In this document: one piece after another, positions 1 through 8,415 of the stretch
Layout of the letters: each line of letters begins with the position of its first letter
How positions within the stretch are numbered: the first letter of the stretch is position 1
From: Prorocentrum cordatum
Taxonomy: Eukaryota > Sar > Dinophyceae > Prorocentrales > Prorocentraceae
Reading direction: 5' to 3'
NCBI GenBank assembly: GCA_963575745.1
Contig: CAUYUJ010022048.1
Span: forward strand, 1-36,000
Length of the DNA: 36,000 bases
Program-made: the position numbers and the translations under genes
Notes under the pieces: generated by a model
Seen by the model: the letters and a program-made list of their open reading frames with translations, nothing else
What the model was told of the DNA's origin: nothing
Databases searched by the model: none

Positions 1-540
1 GGGGGTGCTCGTGTTGATGGGACCTGATGCCCCAACAAATTGAACGAGGTCGGGGTGTTGTTGTGAAGGGTCGGCGTCGGGCATCGCGGCGAGGGGTTTC
101 GCGGGGCCTGGAGCCTCTGCCCGAACGGGCTTTGGGGAAGGGGTTGTGTCAGACATCGCGTTCGCGAGTGGAGGAAAGGGACATCGGACCCCTGAAGGAG
201 ATCGAGGAGAGGATAGAAGAGGAGGGGCTAACTTGAAAGGAGGGGAGGGGTAGGACATCGTGCTGGTCGGACCCCTGGACACATAACAACCCCAGGTGGC
301 TGTGCTGTTCGGACCTCTCGGGTCAGAAAAACGTGAGGAGAGTATGGGGTGCTAGGTATGGATCGGGCTACCCGAACAATACCTGAGAAGAAGAGGATCT
401 CGGGAATGATATCGTGCTGTTCGGGCCAATGGGGCCCAGGAAACGAAAGGGAAGGAGGGTGGTGCTCGTGTCGGTCGGACCCCTGGGGCCAGAGAAGCCT
501 GAGGAGATGAGGGGGGCCTCACATTGAAGAATTCCGATCT
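1..540. repeat. Degenerate dispersed dyad-repeat units, left cluster
   Basis: The stretch is made of loosely repeated blocks in which TTCGG is followed by a partly palindromic CCCCTGGGGCC-like core, then an A-rich GAAAAC-like segment and a purine-rich GTGAGG tail. Clear copies start near 260, 301, 411 and 463; a weaker reverse copy lies near 365. The same blocks recur at 4064-4560. No convincing coding region is seen; the open frame at 27-236 is GC-rich and unlike a known protein. Nothing further is visible from 541 to 742. Confidence 0.55.
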
Positions 541-742
541 GAGGTACCTTCAGAGCCGCCAGCTGCGCATCATGTTTGCGCACTGGGATCGCCAAAAAGA
601 CGATGGGAATGAGGACCACTCGGGGTCCAATTCCTGATCATGACGATGCCGTGGCACATAATGCTTGGACGGCGTGAGCTCACGGTTTTCCAAACATGCT
701 GTGGTCTGGCATTGCGCCAGGAATCTGGAAAGGCGCCCCTAA

Positions 743-895
743 CCCTTCAACGAGCTGAAAAATCGCGAGGGGGATGAGGAGGAGGAGGAGGAGGAACACC
801 CTCCGCAGGATAACGAGATCCCCGAGCTGCCATACGAAGAGATGCACGCGATGATGGCGGCTGCGATGGACCAGCTGGAGGAGAGAGGAGGGACA
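743..895 (+). CDS. Exon-like segment, acidic protein piece
   Basis: An open frame begins after a TAA at 740-742 and reads PFNELKNREGD, a run of Glu, then IPELPYEEMHAMMAAAMDQLEER. The second half has the mixed composition of an amphipathic helix and is unlike the Glu-only translation of the surrounding GGA repeats. The frame stays open to a TGA at 1052-1054, but the part after about 895 is Ser/Pro-rich pyrimidine sequence and is probably intron. No family is recognised. It could be an internal exon of a plus-strand gene continuing to the right; the boundaries are estimates. Confidence 0.35.
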
Positions 896-1057
896 AACAA
901 CTCTCTCCATCCTTCTTATCCTCAAGTTCCGTTTCGGTCTCCTTCTCCGCCTTCTCGTTCTCCGTCTCCTCCGTCTCTTTCTCCTTTTTCTCCACTTTCC
1001 CCTTCTCTCGCTCATGATGTCCCTCGTCCTGCTCGCATATGTGTAGGGGACTGATCG

Positions 1058-1190
1058 ATGGGGGGAATCTCGATCAGCAGGCATGAGCGGTATGGTTTGT
1101 TCCAACTATTCGAAGCCAGCGATCGCGCGGAGATGCTCGCGCTTCGCTCGTCGGGCTCTCCTGCGATTCTGGGCCTGGGCCCATGCAAAC
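1058..1190 (+). CDS. Exon-like segment in the same frame as 743-895
   Basis: The translation reads MGGISISRHERYGLFQLFEASD and then RAEMLALRSSGSPAILGLGPC before the sequence collapses into Gly/Glu codons of a GGA repeat. Its composition is much more protein-like than the flanks. It shares frame 2 with the previous open segment and is separated from it by a single TGA at 1052-1054. There is an AG dinucleotide before GCATGAGCGG near 1079 that could act as an acceptor. No family is recognised. Confidence 0.3.
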
Positions 1191-1330
1191 GAGGAGGGAG
1201 GGGGGGAGGAGGGGAAGGGGAGGAGGAAGAGGAAGAGGAGGAGGAGATGGATGAGGAGGATGGGGATCAGGGAGGAGGAGGAGGAGGCGGCTCGAGGGGG
1301 TGGAGGAGCAGGAGGAAGAGGGGGATAAGG
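1191..1330. repeat. Purine-rich (GGA)n tract
   Basis: Nearly uninterrupted G/A sequence dominated by GGA and GAG triplets. It is translated as Gly, Glu or Arg runs in all three plus frames, so the open frames across it carry no coding information. Confidence 0.9.
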
Positions 1331-1725
1331 GGGGGTGCTGCTGCTGCTGATGATGGTGATGATGGTGGTGGTGATGATGATGATGACGATGATGATGATG
1401 CTGATATTGATGATGATAATGGGTGATGATGATGATTATGATGAATGATGATTGACGATGCTGATGATGCTGATGGTGATGATGCTGCTGATGATGATGA
1501 TTCTATGATGGTGAGGATGATAAGCTGAATGATGATTTTGATGAGGTTTTATGATGATGTTGATGAATGATGATCTGATAATATGATGATATGATGATTA
1601 TTATGACATGATGATGAGGGGTTGAATGCTGCTGAATGATGATGACGATGACGATGATGATGATGATGCCTGATGCTGTGATATGCTGATGCTGATCTGA
1701 TGCTGATGCTGAGGCTGATGAATGA

Positions 1726-1757
<32 letters not shown>

Positions 1758-1760
1758 ACT
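1331..1760. repeat. Imperfect (GAT)n / TGATGA microsatellite
   Basis: About 430 bases dominated by GATGAT and TGATGATGA with interspersed TGC. It reads as poly-Asp on the plus strand and poly-His/Ile/Ser on the minus strand, which explains several long artefactual open frames. Confidence 0.9.
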
Positions 1761-2064
1761 GATGAGGAAGGGGGAGGGGTAATGAAGGATAGGAAGGAGG
1801 AGTAGTAGGATGGGGGAGGGGGAGGGGATGGGAGGGGAGGGGGAGGTGTAGTAGGAGGAGGAGGAAGGAGGAGGAAGGAGGAGGAGGAGGAGAGGAGGAG
1901 GAGGAGTAAAGGAGGATCGAGGCACGGAGAGAGAGAGAGAGAGAGAGGAGAGAAGAGAGAGAGAGAGAGAGATCCCTCTCTATCTCTCTCGCTCGCTCGC
2001 TCGATCGATAGAGAGAGAGAGAAATAACGAGAGAGAGAGAGAAGGAGAGATAGAGAGAGAGGGG

Positions 2065-2107
<43 letters not shown>

Positions 2108-2127
2108 AGAGAGAGAGAGAGAGAGAA
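1761..2127. repeat. GGA-rich then (GA)n microsatellite
   Basis: The first half is GGGAGG/GGAGGA repeat and the second half (about 1927-2127) is almost pure (GA)n, interrupted near 1975-2018 by a self-complementary CTCTCTATCTCTCTCGCTCG / CGATCGATAGAGAGAG patch that could fold back. It lies directly before the long ORF at 2146. Confidence 0.9.
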
Positions 2128-2145
2128 CGTTCGGGACTCAGCGAG

Positions 2146-3396
2146 GTGCCACCAGCAGACAGCCAGGCACCAGCAGACAGCCAGGCACCAGATGACAGCC
2201 AGGCACCGCCAGCAGACAGCCAGGCACCCACGCCGCCAGCAGACAGCCAGGCACCTACGCCGCCAGCAGACAGCCAGGCACCTACGACGCCAGCAGCCAG
2301 CCAGGCACCAGCCAGCCAGGCACCAACCAGCCAGGCACCAGCCAGCCAGGCACCAGCCAGCCTGGCACCAGCAGCCAGCCAGGCACCAGCCAGCGGGCCA
2401 GGCACCAGCAGCCAGCCAGGCACCAGCAGCCAGCCAGGCACCAGCAGCCTGGCGCCAGGCACCAGCAGCCTGGCGCCAGGCCATGTCGCAGACATAGCCT
2501 TCCTTGGCAGTTTGCTCGGCAAGCGAAGCCCGCCGCGCCCCAGCTGCTCGAGCCGCAAGAAGAAGCGCAAGGACAAGGCTGCCAAGGAGGAGCCGTCGAC
2601 GAGTGAGGAGGAGTGGTCAGGCCAGATCCCAGAGCTGGTCACAGCGAGCCAGGGCGCTGGCGGCAAGGGCAAGGGCAAGGGCAAGAGCTCGACTAGTGGC
2701 AAGGGCAAGGGCAAGACAGGCAAGGGCGCGGGTCGCGGCAGCAAGGGCTCGAGCAGCAAGGGCGACAGCAAGGGCTCGAGCAGCAAGGGCTCGATCAGCA
2801 AGGGCTCGAGCAGCACGGTTGTTGGCAAGCTCAAGACCAAGGCAGAGCAGCCCGTCGACGAATGCGAGCCTGAGGAGATCGTCGAGGCGCCAGCTGGCGA
2901 GCCTGAGGAGATCGTCGAGGCGCCAGCTGAAGACGAGTTTGAGGAGATCGTCGAGGCGCCAGCTGAAGGTGAGGTCGAGGAGATCGTCGAGGCGCCAGCT
3001 GAAGGTGAGGAGATCGTCGAGCCGCCAGCTGCAGATGAGGGCGAGGATGCGGCAGCGGTCGAGGGCGAGCAGCCCACCTCGGCGGAGTTCGAAGTGCCCT
3101 CGGACGATCAGCTCAGCTGGGAGAAGATCACGGTGAAGATCAAGAGGAGGGATTCCGAGCAGCTGGCGACGATCGCCTACAAGTACCAGGCCAGCAAGGC
3201 CAAGTGGTTGCAGCTGGTCCAGGTGAGCGACCACAGCACGTCACACCTTCAGCAGCGCCTCGTCGGCTGGGCGCCCTCCGAGATCAGTGACCTGATCATC
3301 AAGAAGATCTTCGGTAAGGTCGTCGAGGCGAAGACCATCGACAAACTAGCGGTGGTGGCCATCAGGCGCGAGGTGTTCCAGGAGATGCTGAGCTAA
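2146..3396 (+). CDS. Low-complexity protein with LysM-like C-terminal region
   Basis: This is one of the longest plus-strand open frames outside the 90-bp array (about 416 codons), ending at TAA 3394-3396. The first codon used is GTG; the frame is open further upstream through the GA repeat, so the true start is unknown and an acceptor such as ACTCAG at 2136-2141 may begin an exon here. Approximate order: SQAP/DSQAP repeats (residues 1-110); a Lys/Arg-rich patch (125-150); KGKGKG and SSSKG repeats (173-230), resembling histone-tail or nucleolar sequences; EEIVEAPA repeats (240-300); and a complex region (323-416). The last region contains ITVKIKRRDSEQ, LATIAYKYQASKAKWLQLV, whose spacing resembles a LysM fold (VKxGDxLxxIAxxYxxSxxxL), though the usual Gly-Asp is Arg-Asp. 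No function is assigned. Confidence 0.5.
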   Translation: MPPADSQAPADSQAPDDSQAPPADSQAPTPPADSQAPTPPADSQAPTTPAASQAPASQAPTSQAPASQAPASLAPAASQAPASGPGTSSQPGTSSQPGTSSLAPGTSSLAPGHVADIAFLGSLLGKRSPPRPSCSSRKKKRKDKAAKEEPSTSEEEWSGQIPELVTASQGAGGKGKGKGKSSTSGKGKGKTGKGAGRGSKGSSSKGDSKGSSSKGSISKGSSSTVVGKLKTKAEQPVDECEPEEIVEAPAGEPEEIVEAPAEDEFEEIVEAPAEGEVEEIVEAPAEGEEIVEPPAADEGEDAAAVEGEQPTSAEFEVPSDDQLSWEKITVKIKRRDSEQLATIAYKYQASKAKWLQLVQVSDHSTSHLQQRLVGWAPSEISDLIIKKIFGKVVEAKTIDKLAVVAIRREVFQEMLS

Positions 3397-3410
3397 TATT
3401 GATCAGGCTC

Positions 3411-3679
3411 GGTGGGAGGAGGAGGAGGAGGATGATGTTGAGTAGGAGGAGCAGGAGGAGGAGGAGGAGGAGGAGGAGGAGGATGGAGGAGCTCGAGGAG
3501 GGAGGGGGAGGAGTAGGAGGAGGAGGAGGAGGAGGAGAAGGAAGAGGAGGAGGAGGAGGAGGAGGAGGGGGAGGAGTAGGAGTAGTAGGAGGAGGAGGAG
3601 GAGGAGGAGACAGAACACGAAGGAGGAGGAAGAAGGGGAGGAAGAACGCTCGGGAGGAGGAGTAAGAGGAGGAGGAGGA
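3411..3679. repeat. (GGA)n microsatellite after the ORF stop
   Basis: Almost pure GGA/GAG repeat with short GTAGGA interruptions. It gives Gly/Arg frames on the plus strand and Ser/Leu/Pro frames on the minus strand; none is credible. Confidence 0.9.
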
Positions 3680-3775
3680 AGACGCCAGGCCTGGCACCAG
3701 ATCGTGGATATCGACCATCTCGTCGACGAGATGGGTCGCCGCGCCGACTTGCGGCGACTAGGATTTGTGATAAGG
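3680..3775 (+). CDS. Exon-like segment RRQAWHQIVDIDHLVDEM
   Basis: An island of complex sequence between two purine repeats translates as RRQAWHQIVDIDHLVDEM, then GRRADLRRLGFVI, with a helix-like hydrophobic pattern. The nucleotide sequence shows codon-like third-position C/G bias (ATC, CTC, GTC, GAC). The acceptor is probably within GGAGGAAG just upstream; a donor may lie near GTGATAAG at 3767. It could belong to the same plus-strand gene as neighbouring islands, or start a new one since the preceding ORF ends in TAA. No family is recognised. Confidence 0.4.
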
Positions 3776-3879
3776 GAAGGGGGGGGGATGCAGGAAGAGA
3801 GAACAGAGAGAAAGAGAGAGAGCGATAGAGGAGCGAATAGGATTTCTGGCGAGACAGATCGTAAGACAGAGATGGGGGG

Positions 3880-3922
<43 letters not shown>

Positions 3923-4063
3923 AAAAAGAGAGCGAGAGAGAGCAGAAACCCGCTGCAGCCCAGGTGAGCAGCGCCGCGAGCTGGAGAGCAACATCATATT
4001 GCGTTGCGCTGCGCTGCAAAGGGAAGGCATGCAGGGAAAGTATTGTATGTGCACGAGGCAATT
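3776..4063. repeat. GA-rich tract with (GA)n core
   Basis: G-rich and GA-rich DNA with a clean (GA)n core at about 3880-3917. The last 100 bases (3950-4063) are more complex, including TTGCGTTGCGCTGCGCTGC, but show no coding signal. Confidence 0.75.
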
Positions 4064-4560
4064 CGTTGTTCGGACCCCTTGGGCCCTGAAAACATGAGGG
4101 GTGGAGGAAGGGCGATCGTTTTTCGGACGTCCGATTTCGGACGTCCGAAAAACGATCGCCCTTCCTCCACCTGCTTCAGTCGTGTTCTACCTTAAGGTAT
4201 CCGATCTGCGTCAGTCGTGTTCTGGGCGACCCCCTCCCTATAGTTTTCCCGACCCCAGGGAATTCCGAACACCGTACGTGTGATCGCCCACTCTCCCTCA
4301 AGTTATGTCTGGCCCAAGGGTCCCGAAAACACGATCGATCGGTGCCGAGGCGAGGGCGGCCTCCCTTCTCCCATCCGGTATACCTCGGGCTTGCAGGGGC
4401 CCGAACAACGCGACGCCCCCTCCACTCCTCCACTCCTGAATCTGCTGACGTTCGACGTTCGCGATCGCCACCCCCCCACCTCTCATGTTTTCCGAGCCCG
4501 AGGGCCCTGGGCCCAGAAAACGTGGTTTGCGTTGTTCGGGCCCCTGGGGCCAGATATCAA
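4064..4560. repeat. Cluster of the dispersed dyad repeat in both orientations
   Basis: At least six units of the family seen at 1-540. Plus-orientation units lie near 4064-4100 and 4528-4557; units near 4225-4270, 4271-4335 and 4381-4417 are in the opposite orientation; 4483-4525 is a back-to-back composite. Each has TTCGG, a GGGCCC-type palindromic core, GAAAAC and then ATGAGGGGTGG and a GGGCGATCG end. Because the core is self-complementary, Phe-Gly-Pro-Leu-Gly-Pro is translated from both strands. This is a repeat, not a gene. Confidence 0.7.
4100..4171. repeat. Perfect 35-bp inverted repeat with 2-base loop
   Basis: The left arm 4100-4134 begins GGTGGAGGAAGGGCGATCG and ends TCGGACGTCCGA; the right arm 4137-4171 is its exact reverse complement; only TT (4135-4136) separates them. 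The inner part CGGACGTCCG is itself palindromic. The arm consists of the distal half of a dyad-repeat unit (GTGGAGG...GGGCGATCG), so the palindrome looks like a head-to-head duplication of that unit's end. Confidence 0.95.
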
Positions 4561-4561
4561 A

Positions 4562-4717
4562 ATGGTATGGGGGCAGGCGGTGAATATAGAGGCCTCGAGG
4601 TCGATGAACAGGGCGAGTATCCAGGGGCAGGAGGAGGATGAGGCTCATCGGGAGGAGGACGAGCAGCATGATCAAAGGATGAGGAGGATCAAGGAGGAGC
4701 ATGCAGGGCGAGAATGA
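4562..4717 (+). CDS. Exon-like segment rich in Glu, His, Arg
   Basis: The translation reads MVWGQAVNIEASRSMNR, then ASIQGQEEDEAHREEDEQ, then HDQRMRRIKEEHAGRE and a TGA at 4715-4717. The mixed residues and charged heptad-like pattern suggest a helical protein segment rather than a GGA repeat, although it merges into one on its right. The frame is open leftwards into the dyad repeats, which are not coding. No family is recognised. Confidence 0.3.
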   Translation: MVWGQAVNIEASRSMNRASIQGQEEDEAHREEDEQHDQRMRRIKEEHAGRE

Positions 4718-5068
4718 GCAGGAGGAAGTGGAGGAGGAGGAGGAGTAGGATCGGGGTGGATATAGGAACAGGACCCGAGGAGGATGAGGGCGAGGATCGA
4801 TGAGGGGGCGGAGGAGGAGGATGAGGAGGAGGAGGAGAGGAGGAGCAGGAGGAGGAGGAGGAGGAGAAGAAGAAGGACGAGGGTCGATGAGGGTGAGTTC
4901 GAGGAGGAGGGAGTCAGCATCAGAAGGAGGAGGAGGAGAGGAGGAGGGAGGGGGAAGGAGAAATTGGATGAGGATCGATGAGGATGAGGATGAGAATAAG
5001 AATGGGGGGATCAGGAGGATGAGGACGAGGAGACGGAGGAAGACTAGGGAGGAGAAGAAGAAGGATTA
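4718..5068. repeat. Purine-rich GGA/GAT microsatellite
   Basis: Interrupted GAGGAGGAG and GATGAGGATGAG repeats. Acidic or Arg-rich open frames occur in every plus frame and Ser/Leu frames on the minus strand; none is supported. Confidence 0.9.
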
Positions 5069-5161
5069 AGAGGAGAAGGAGTAAGAGGAGACTCATCCAA
5101 GCAAGAGCCCCTAAGCTTGAGGATGAGCTCCAGCCATGGAGCCGTGCCCCTCTCCTTCCAG

Positions 5162-5205
5162 AATCCTGCGGGGCTCCCCGCAGCCGACTTACTCAAGGAC
5201 GTCAG
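5162..5205 (+). CDS. Putative 44-nt micro-exon
   Basis: The segment is preceded by a pyrimidine-rich acceptor (CCCCTCTCCTTCCAG ending at 5161) and followed by CAG|GTGGTC at 5206. It translates as NPAGLPAADLLKDV. The combination of acceptor, donor and protein-like content supports a small internal exon. The minus-strand frame here (5044-5298) also looks protein-like in part, so the strand is not certain. Confidence 0.35.
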
Positions 5206-5581
5206 GTGGTCGATATCGCGATATCCTACTTGCACACGCGTGGTGCCGCAGGCGAAGAGGGCATGATCGGGATGAGTGTGCACAGTGATGTTTCCCATCT
5301 TGCAATTTCACATGTCACTGATGAGTGTTACCTTGGCATGTGCGTGCGTTCGGGTATACAGGTTAATTCAACTGCACAAGGATGTGTACACGAATTGGTA
5401 TACACACGGGCATATACAATGTGTCGGATGCATTACTGGAACTTTTTATACATGCGTGTCTGCATAGCGTGAACGCGCACATCGGTGCATGCGCACGTGC
5501 ATTACATACATACCAACATGTTGGGTATGCACGTGCGCGCGCGGTCACGCGAGGTGTAGGCATGCGCATGTGTATGTGCAG
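5206..5581. other. No gene seen
   Basis: Complex sequence with many CATGTG/GTGCAT motifs grading into the GT repeat. An 18-base string at 5248-5265 recurs exactly at 7723-7740. No supported gene. Confidence 0.5.
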
Positions 5582-5632
5582 CGTGTGTGTGTGTGTGTGT
5601 GTGTGTGTCTGTGTGTGTGTGGGGGTGTGTGC

Positions 5633-5689
<57 letters not shown>

Positions 5690-5695
5690 TGTGTG

Positions 5696-5739
<44 letters not shown>

Positions 5740-5741
5740 TG
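5582..5741. repeat. (GT)n and (GTGC)n compound microsatellite
   Basis: (GT)n at about 5582-5632 and 5691-5709, with (GTGC)n between and after. It encodes only Cys-Val or Ala-Cys-Val on the plus strand and His-Thr/Arg on the minus strand. The 15 codons after it (5745-5795, KLRLELTRLRIPAAPLT) are weakly protein-like but have no supporting splice sites. Confidence 0.95.
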
Positions 5742-5873
5742 GCAAGTTGCGCCTCGAGCTGACGCGACTGAGGATACCCGCTGCGCCGCTGACTCAAAAA
5801 AAGGTGTGCGCGCGGGCGTGAGCGTGTGCATGCGTGCGTGTACGCGCGCGTGCCGCGTGCGTGCTAGTAGAGC

Positions 5874-5904
5874 AGCAGAGCAGCACCAGCAGCAGCAACG
5901 GTAA

Positions 5905-5937
<33 letters not shown>

Positions 5938-5945
5938 GAGGCAAC
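5874..5945. repeat. Interrupted (CAG)n/(CAA)n repeat
   Basis: CAGCAG and AACAGC triplets, translated as Gln/Ser/Asn runs on the plus strand or Cys/Leu runs on the minus strand. There is no surrounding gene evidence. Confidence 0.85.
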
Positions 5946-6455
5946 AGCGAGGAGCAGCTCCCCCCCCCGCGCCGAGGCGATCGGCGCACGCTGGACGCGA
6001 CGCGCGGCTGACATACTTTGCCGCGGCCGTGTTACTCACACTCTTCATACTTGGCACATGGGCCATGGCGTGTGGGGCCGCGGTGGGAGGTCTTATGGTG
6101 GTGCGGTGGTGGTTGGGGCGGGGGGCGGGGGGGCATGGTGGGAGTGCGGTGGGGCGGGGTGGAGGGATGAACCCCATGGGGGGGCGTGCGTGGGAGGTGG
6201 TGGGGAGGGGTGCGCGGATGGGGCATGCGTGGGGTGGGGACTAGAGACAGGGGGCGACCGCCGCCTGTCTCGGGGTGGTGGATGGAGGGGTGGGTGGGGG
6301 GGTGGGGAATGCGAGGGGCGGACCCATTGGGGTGGGGGCCGAGGGGCGGGAGGGGCTGCGCGGGTGGGCGGGAGTGGGGGGGGGGGCTGAAGGGGCTCTG
6401 GGGGCATGCGGGGCCATGGGGCGGTGCCTTAAAGGTGAGGTGAACGCTGGTTCGG
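5946..6455. other. G-rich plus strand, no gene seen
   Basis: From about 6070 to 6430 the plus strand is extremely G-rich (runs of GGGG, GTGGGG, GGCGGGG) and could form G-quadruplexes. Open frames are Gly/Trp/Arg-rich (plus) or Pro/His-rich (minus) and reflect composition only. Confidence 0.6.
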
Positions 6456-7421
6456 GTGGTATGATGTCGTTTGATGTCGTTTGATGTTGCTTAATGTTGT
6501 TTGATGTCGAATGATGTTGTTTAATGTCGTTTAATGTCGTTTGATGTTGTCTATCCGTAATGTCGTTTAATGTTGTTTGATGTCGTTTGATGTCGTTTAA
6601 TGTCGTTTGATGTTGTTTGATGTCGTTTAATGTTGTTTGATGTCGTGACGTCGTTTAATGTCGTTTAATGTCGTTTGATGTTGTTTAATGTCGTTTGATG
6701 TCGTTTAATGTCGTTTGATGTCGTTTAATGTTGTTTGATGTCGAATGATGTTGTTTAATGTCGAATGATGTTGTTTGATGTCGTTTGATGTCGTTTAATG
6801 TCGTTTGATGTCGTTTAATGTTGTTTAATGTCGAATGTGTATAATGTCGTTTAATGTCGTTTGATGTCGTTTAATGTCGTTTGATGTCGTTTGATGTCGT
6901 TTAATGTCGTTTAATGTCGTTTAATGTCGTTTGATGTCGTTTAATGTCGTTTGATGTCGTTTGATGTCGTTTGATGTTGTTTAATGTCGAATGATGTTGT
7001 TTAATGTCGAATGATGTCGTTTAATGTCGTTTGATGTCGTTTAATGTTGTTTGATGTCGTTTAATGTTGTTTGATGTCGTTTAATGTTGTTTGATGTCGT
7101 TTAATGTTGTTTAATGTCGTTTAATGTCGTTTAATGTTGTGTAATGTTGTTTAATGTCGAATGATGTTGTTTAATGTCGAATGATGTTGTTTAATGTCGA
7201 ATGATGTCGTTTAATGTTGTTTGATGTCGAATATGTATAATGTCGTTTAATGTCGTTTGATGTCGTTTAATGTCGTTTGATGTCGTTTGATGTCGTTTGA
7301 TGTCGTTTAATGTTGTTTGATGTTGTTTGATGTTGTTTAATGTTGTTTAATGTTGTTTAATGTTGTTTAATGTTGTTTAATGTTGTTTAATGTCGTTTGA
7401 TGTCGTTTGATGTCGTTTAAC
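6456..7421. repeat. 10-bp minisatellite TGTCGTTTRA, ~95 copies
   Basis: The array is built from decamers TGTCGTTTAA and TGTCGTTTGA, with TGTTG replacing TGTCG in a large minority and occasional TGTCGAATGA or TGTATAA variants. The A/G choice at position 9 and C/T at position 4 are the main polymorphisms, both transitions. Ten bases is not a multiple of three, so no long frame crosses it on either strand. Its AT-rich composition contrasts sharply with the G-rich DNA on its left and C-rich DNA on its right. Confidence 0.97.
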
Positions 7422-7489
7422 GTTTCGGTGGTGAGGCGCCGCCAAAGGGCAGAGAGGCCGCGGCCGCGGCGAATGGCCACGCGCGCTTA

Positions 7490-7705
7490 AGTGCACCCCC
7501 CCTGCACCCCGCCTCCCCCCCCCCCGCACCGCCCCCCCACCCCCTTCCCCCGCCGTGGCACCCGCCCCCGCGCCCCCGCCGCCGCCCGCCCGCGCGCCAC
7601 GCCTCGGAGTCGGCCCACCATGCGTTTCCCCCCCATCCCCCCTGCCCGCACACGCGCCGCCCCCCACGCCCACCGCGATCCCCCCACGCTCCCTGCCCCC
7701 TAGAG
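7490..7705. other. C-rich plus strand, no gene seen
   Basis: Extreme C-richness (CCCCCC, CGCCCC) that mirrors the G-rich block at 6070-6430 on the other side of the 10-bp array. Open frames here are Pro/Ala/Arg compositional artefacts. Confidence 0.6.
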
Positions 7706-7798
7706 GTCTAGCGATGGGGGCTGCAGGCGAAGAGGGCATGCTGACAACTTCAGATTTGGACGTTGCATCTGGAAAAATGTAAAAAATGTGGTGGGTGC

Positions 7799-7802
<4 letters not shown>

Positions 7803-7887
<85 letters not shown>

Positions 7888-7888
7888 C
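7803..7888. repeat. (GT)n microsatellite
   Basis: Nearly perfect (GT)n with one TTGC interruption near 7851, ending in GCGCGC. Preceded by an 18-mer (7723-7740) shared with 5248-5265. Confidence 0.95.
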
Positions 7889-8415
7889 GTCGCGCTTTTG
7901 GCAAAAATGCGTTTGAATGCTCCACACGCATGTTGTATGCATGCACGCGTGGACGTGCATGTGCGCGTGCGCGTGCGCCCACATGTATCATAAATGTGTG
8001 TATACGGTGTACCCATCAATCAGATGCCATGCAGTTGTTCATCAGGGGATGTGAGCGGATTTGGACGTTGCATGGCAAACGGGAAGAAGCGTCTGCCACC
8101 GTTGCAGGAGGCATAACCCTTCAGTTGACATTGGCGCTCCCTCGGTCTGCATGTGTGTGGGGTGGGGGAGGAATCAGAGCGCGGTGCACCTTCGAGGCAT
8201 CGCAGGGGCCATGCCCTGACGAGTCCTTTTCAGGTGTCGTTTGTTCTGGGGTGCCCACCACACCCCGCCCGATGGGCGGACTGAGGAATGCTGTGGGGGA
8301 GAACAGGAGGAGAAAAGGAGGGTGGTCGGAATGAAGGAGAAGGGAAGGAGGATGGCGAAACATACGAGTGGCGTTGGTGAAGGGTCGGGGAGGGGGCTCC
8401 TCCGGCGCGGAGGCG
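7889..8415. other. Unassigned; one weak exon-like patch
   Basis: At about 8041-8120 the plus strand reads FIRGCERIWTLHGKREEA, then SATVAGG, which is protein-like, and it follows a possible acceptor GTTCATCAG. It contains a 16-mer, GATTTGGACGTTGCAT (8058-8073), that is also at 7753-7768. Nothing else is supported up to the ATG at 8416. Confidence 0.3.

Noticed and set aside
5382-6014. Cys/Val-rich and His/Thr-rich proteins
   Set aside because: These are translations of (GT)n and (GTGC)n only.
6456-7421. CRISPR-like array
   Set aside because: The unit is 10 bp with no spacers; it is a simple minisatellite in eukaryotic DNA.
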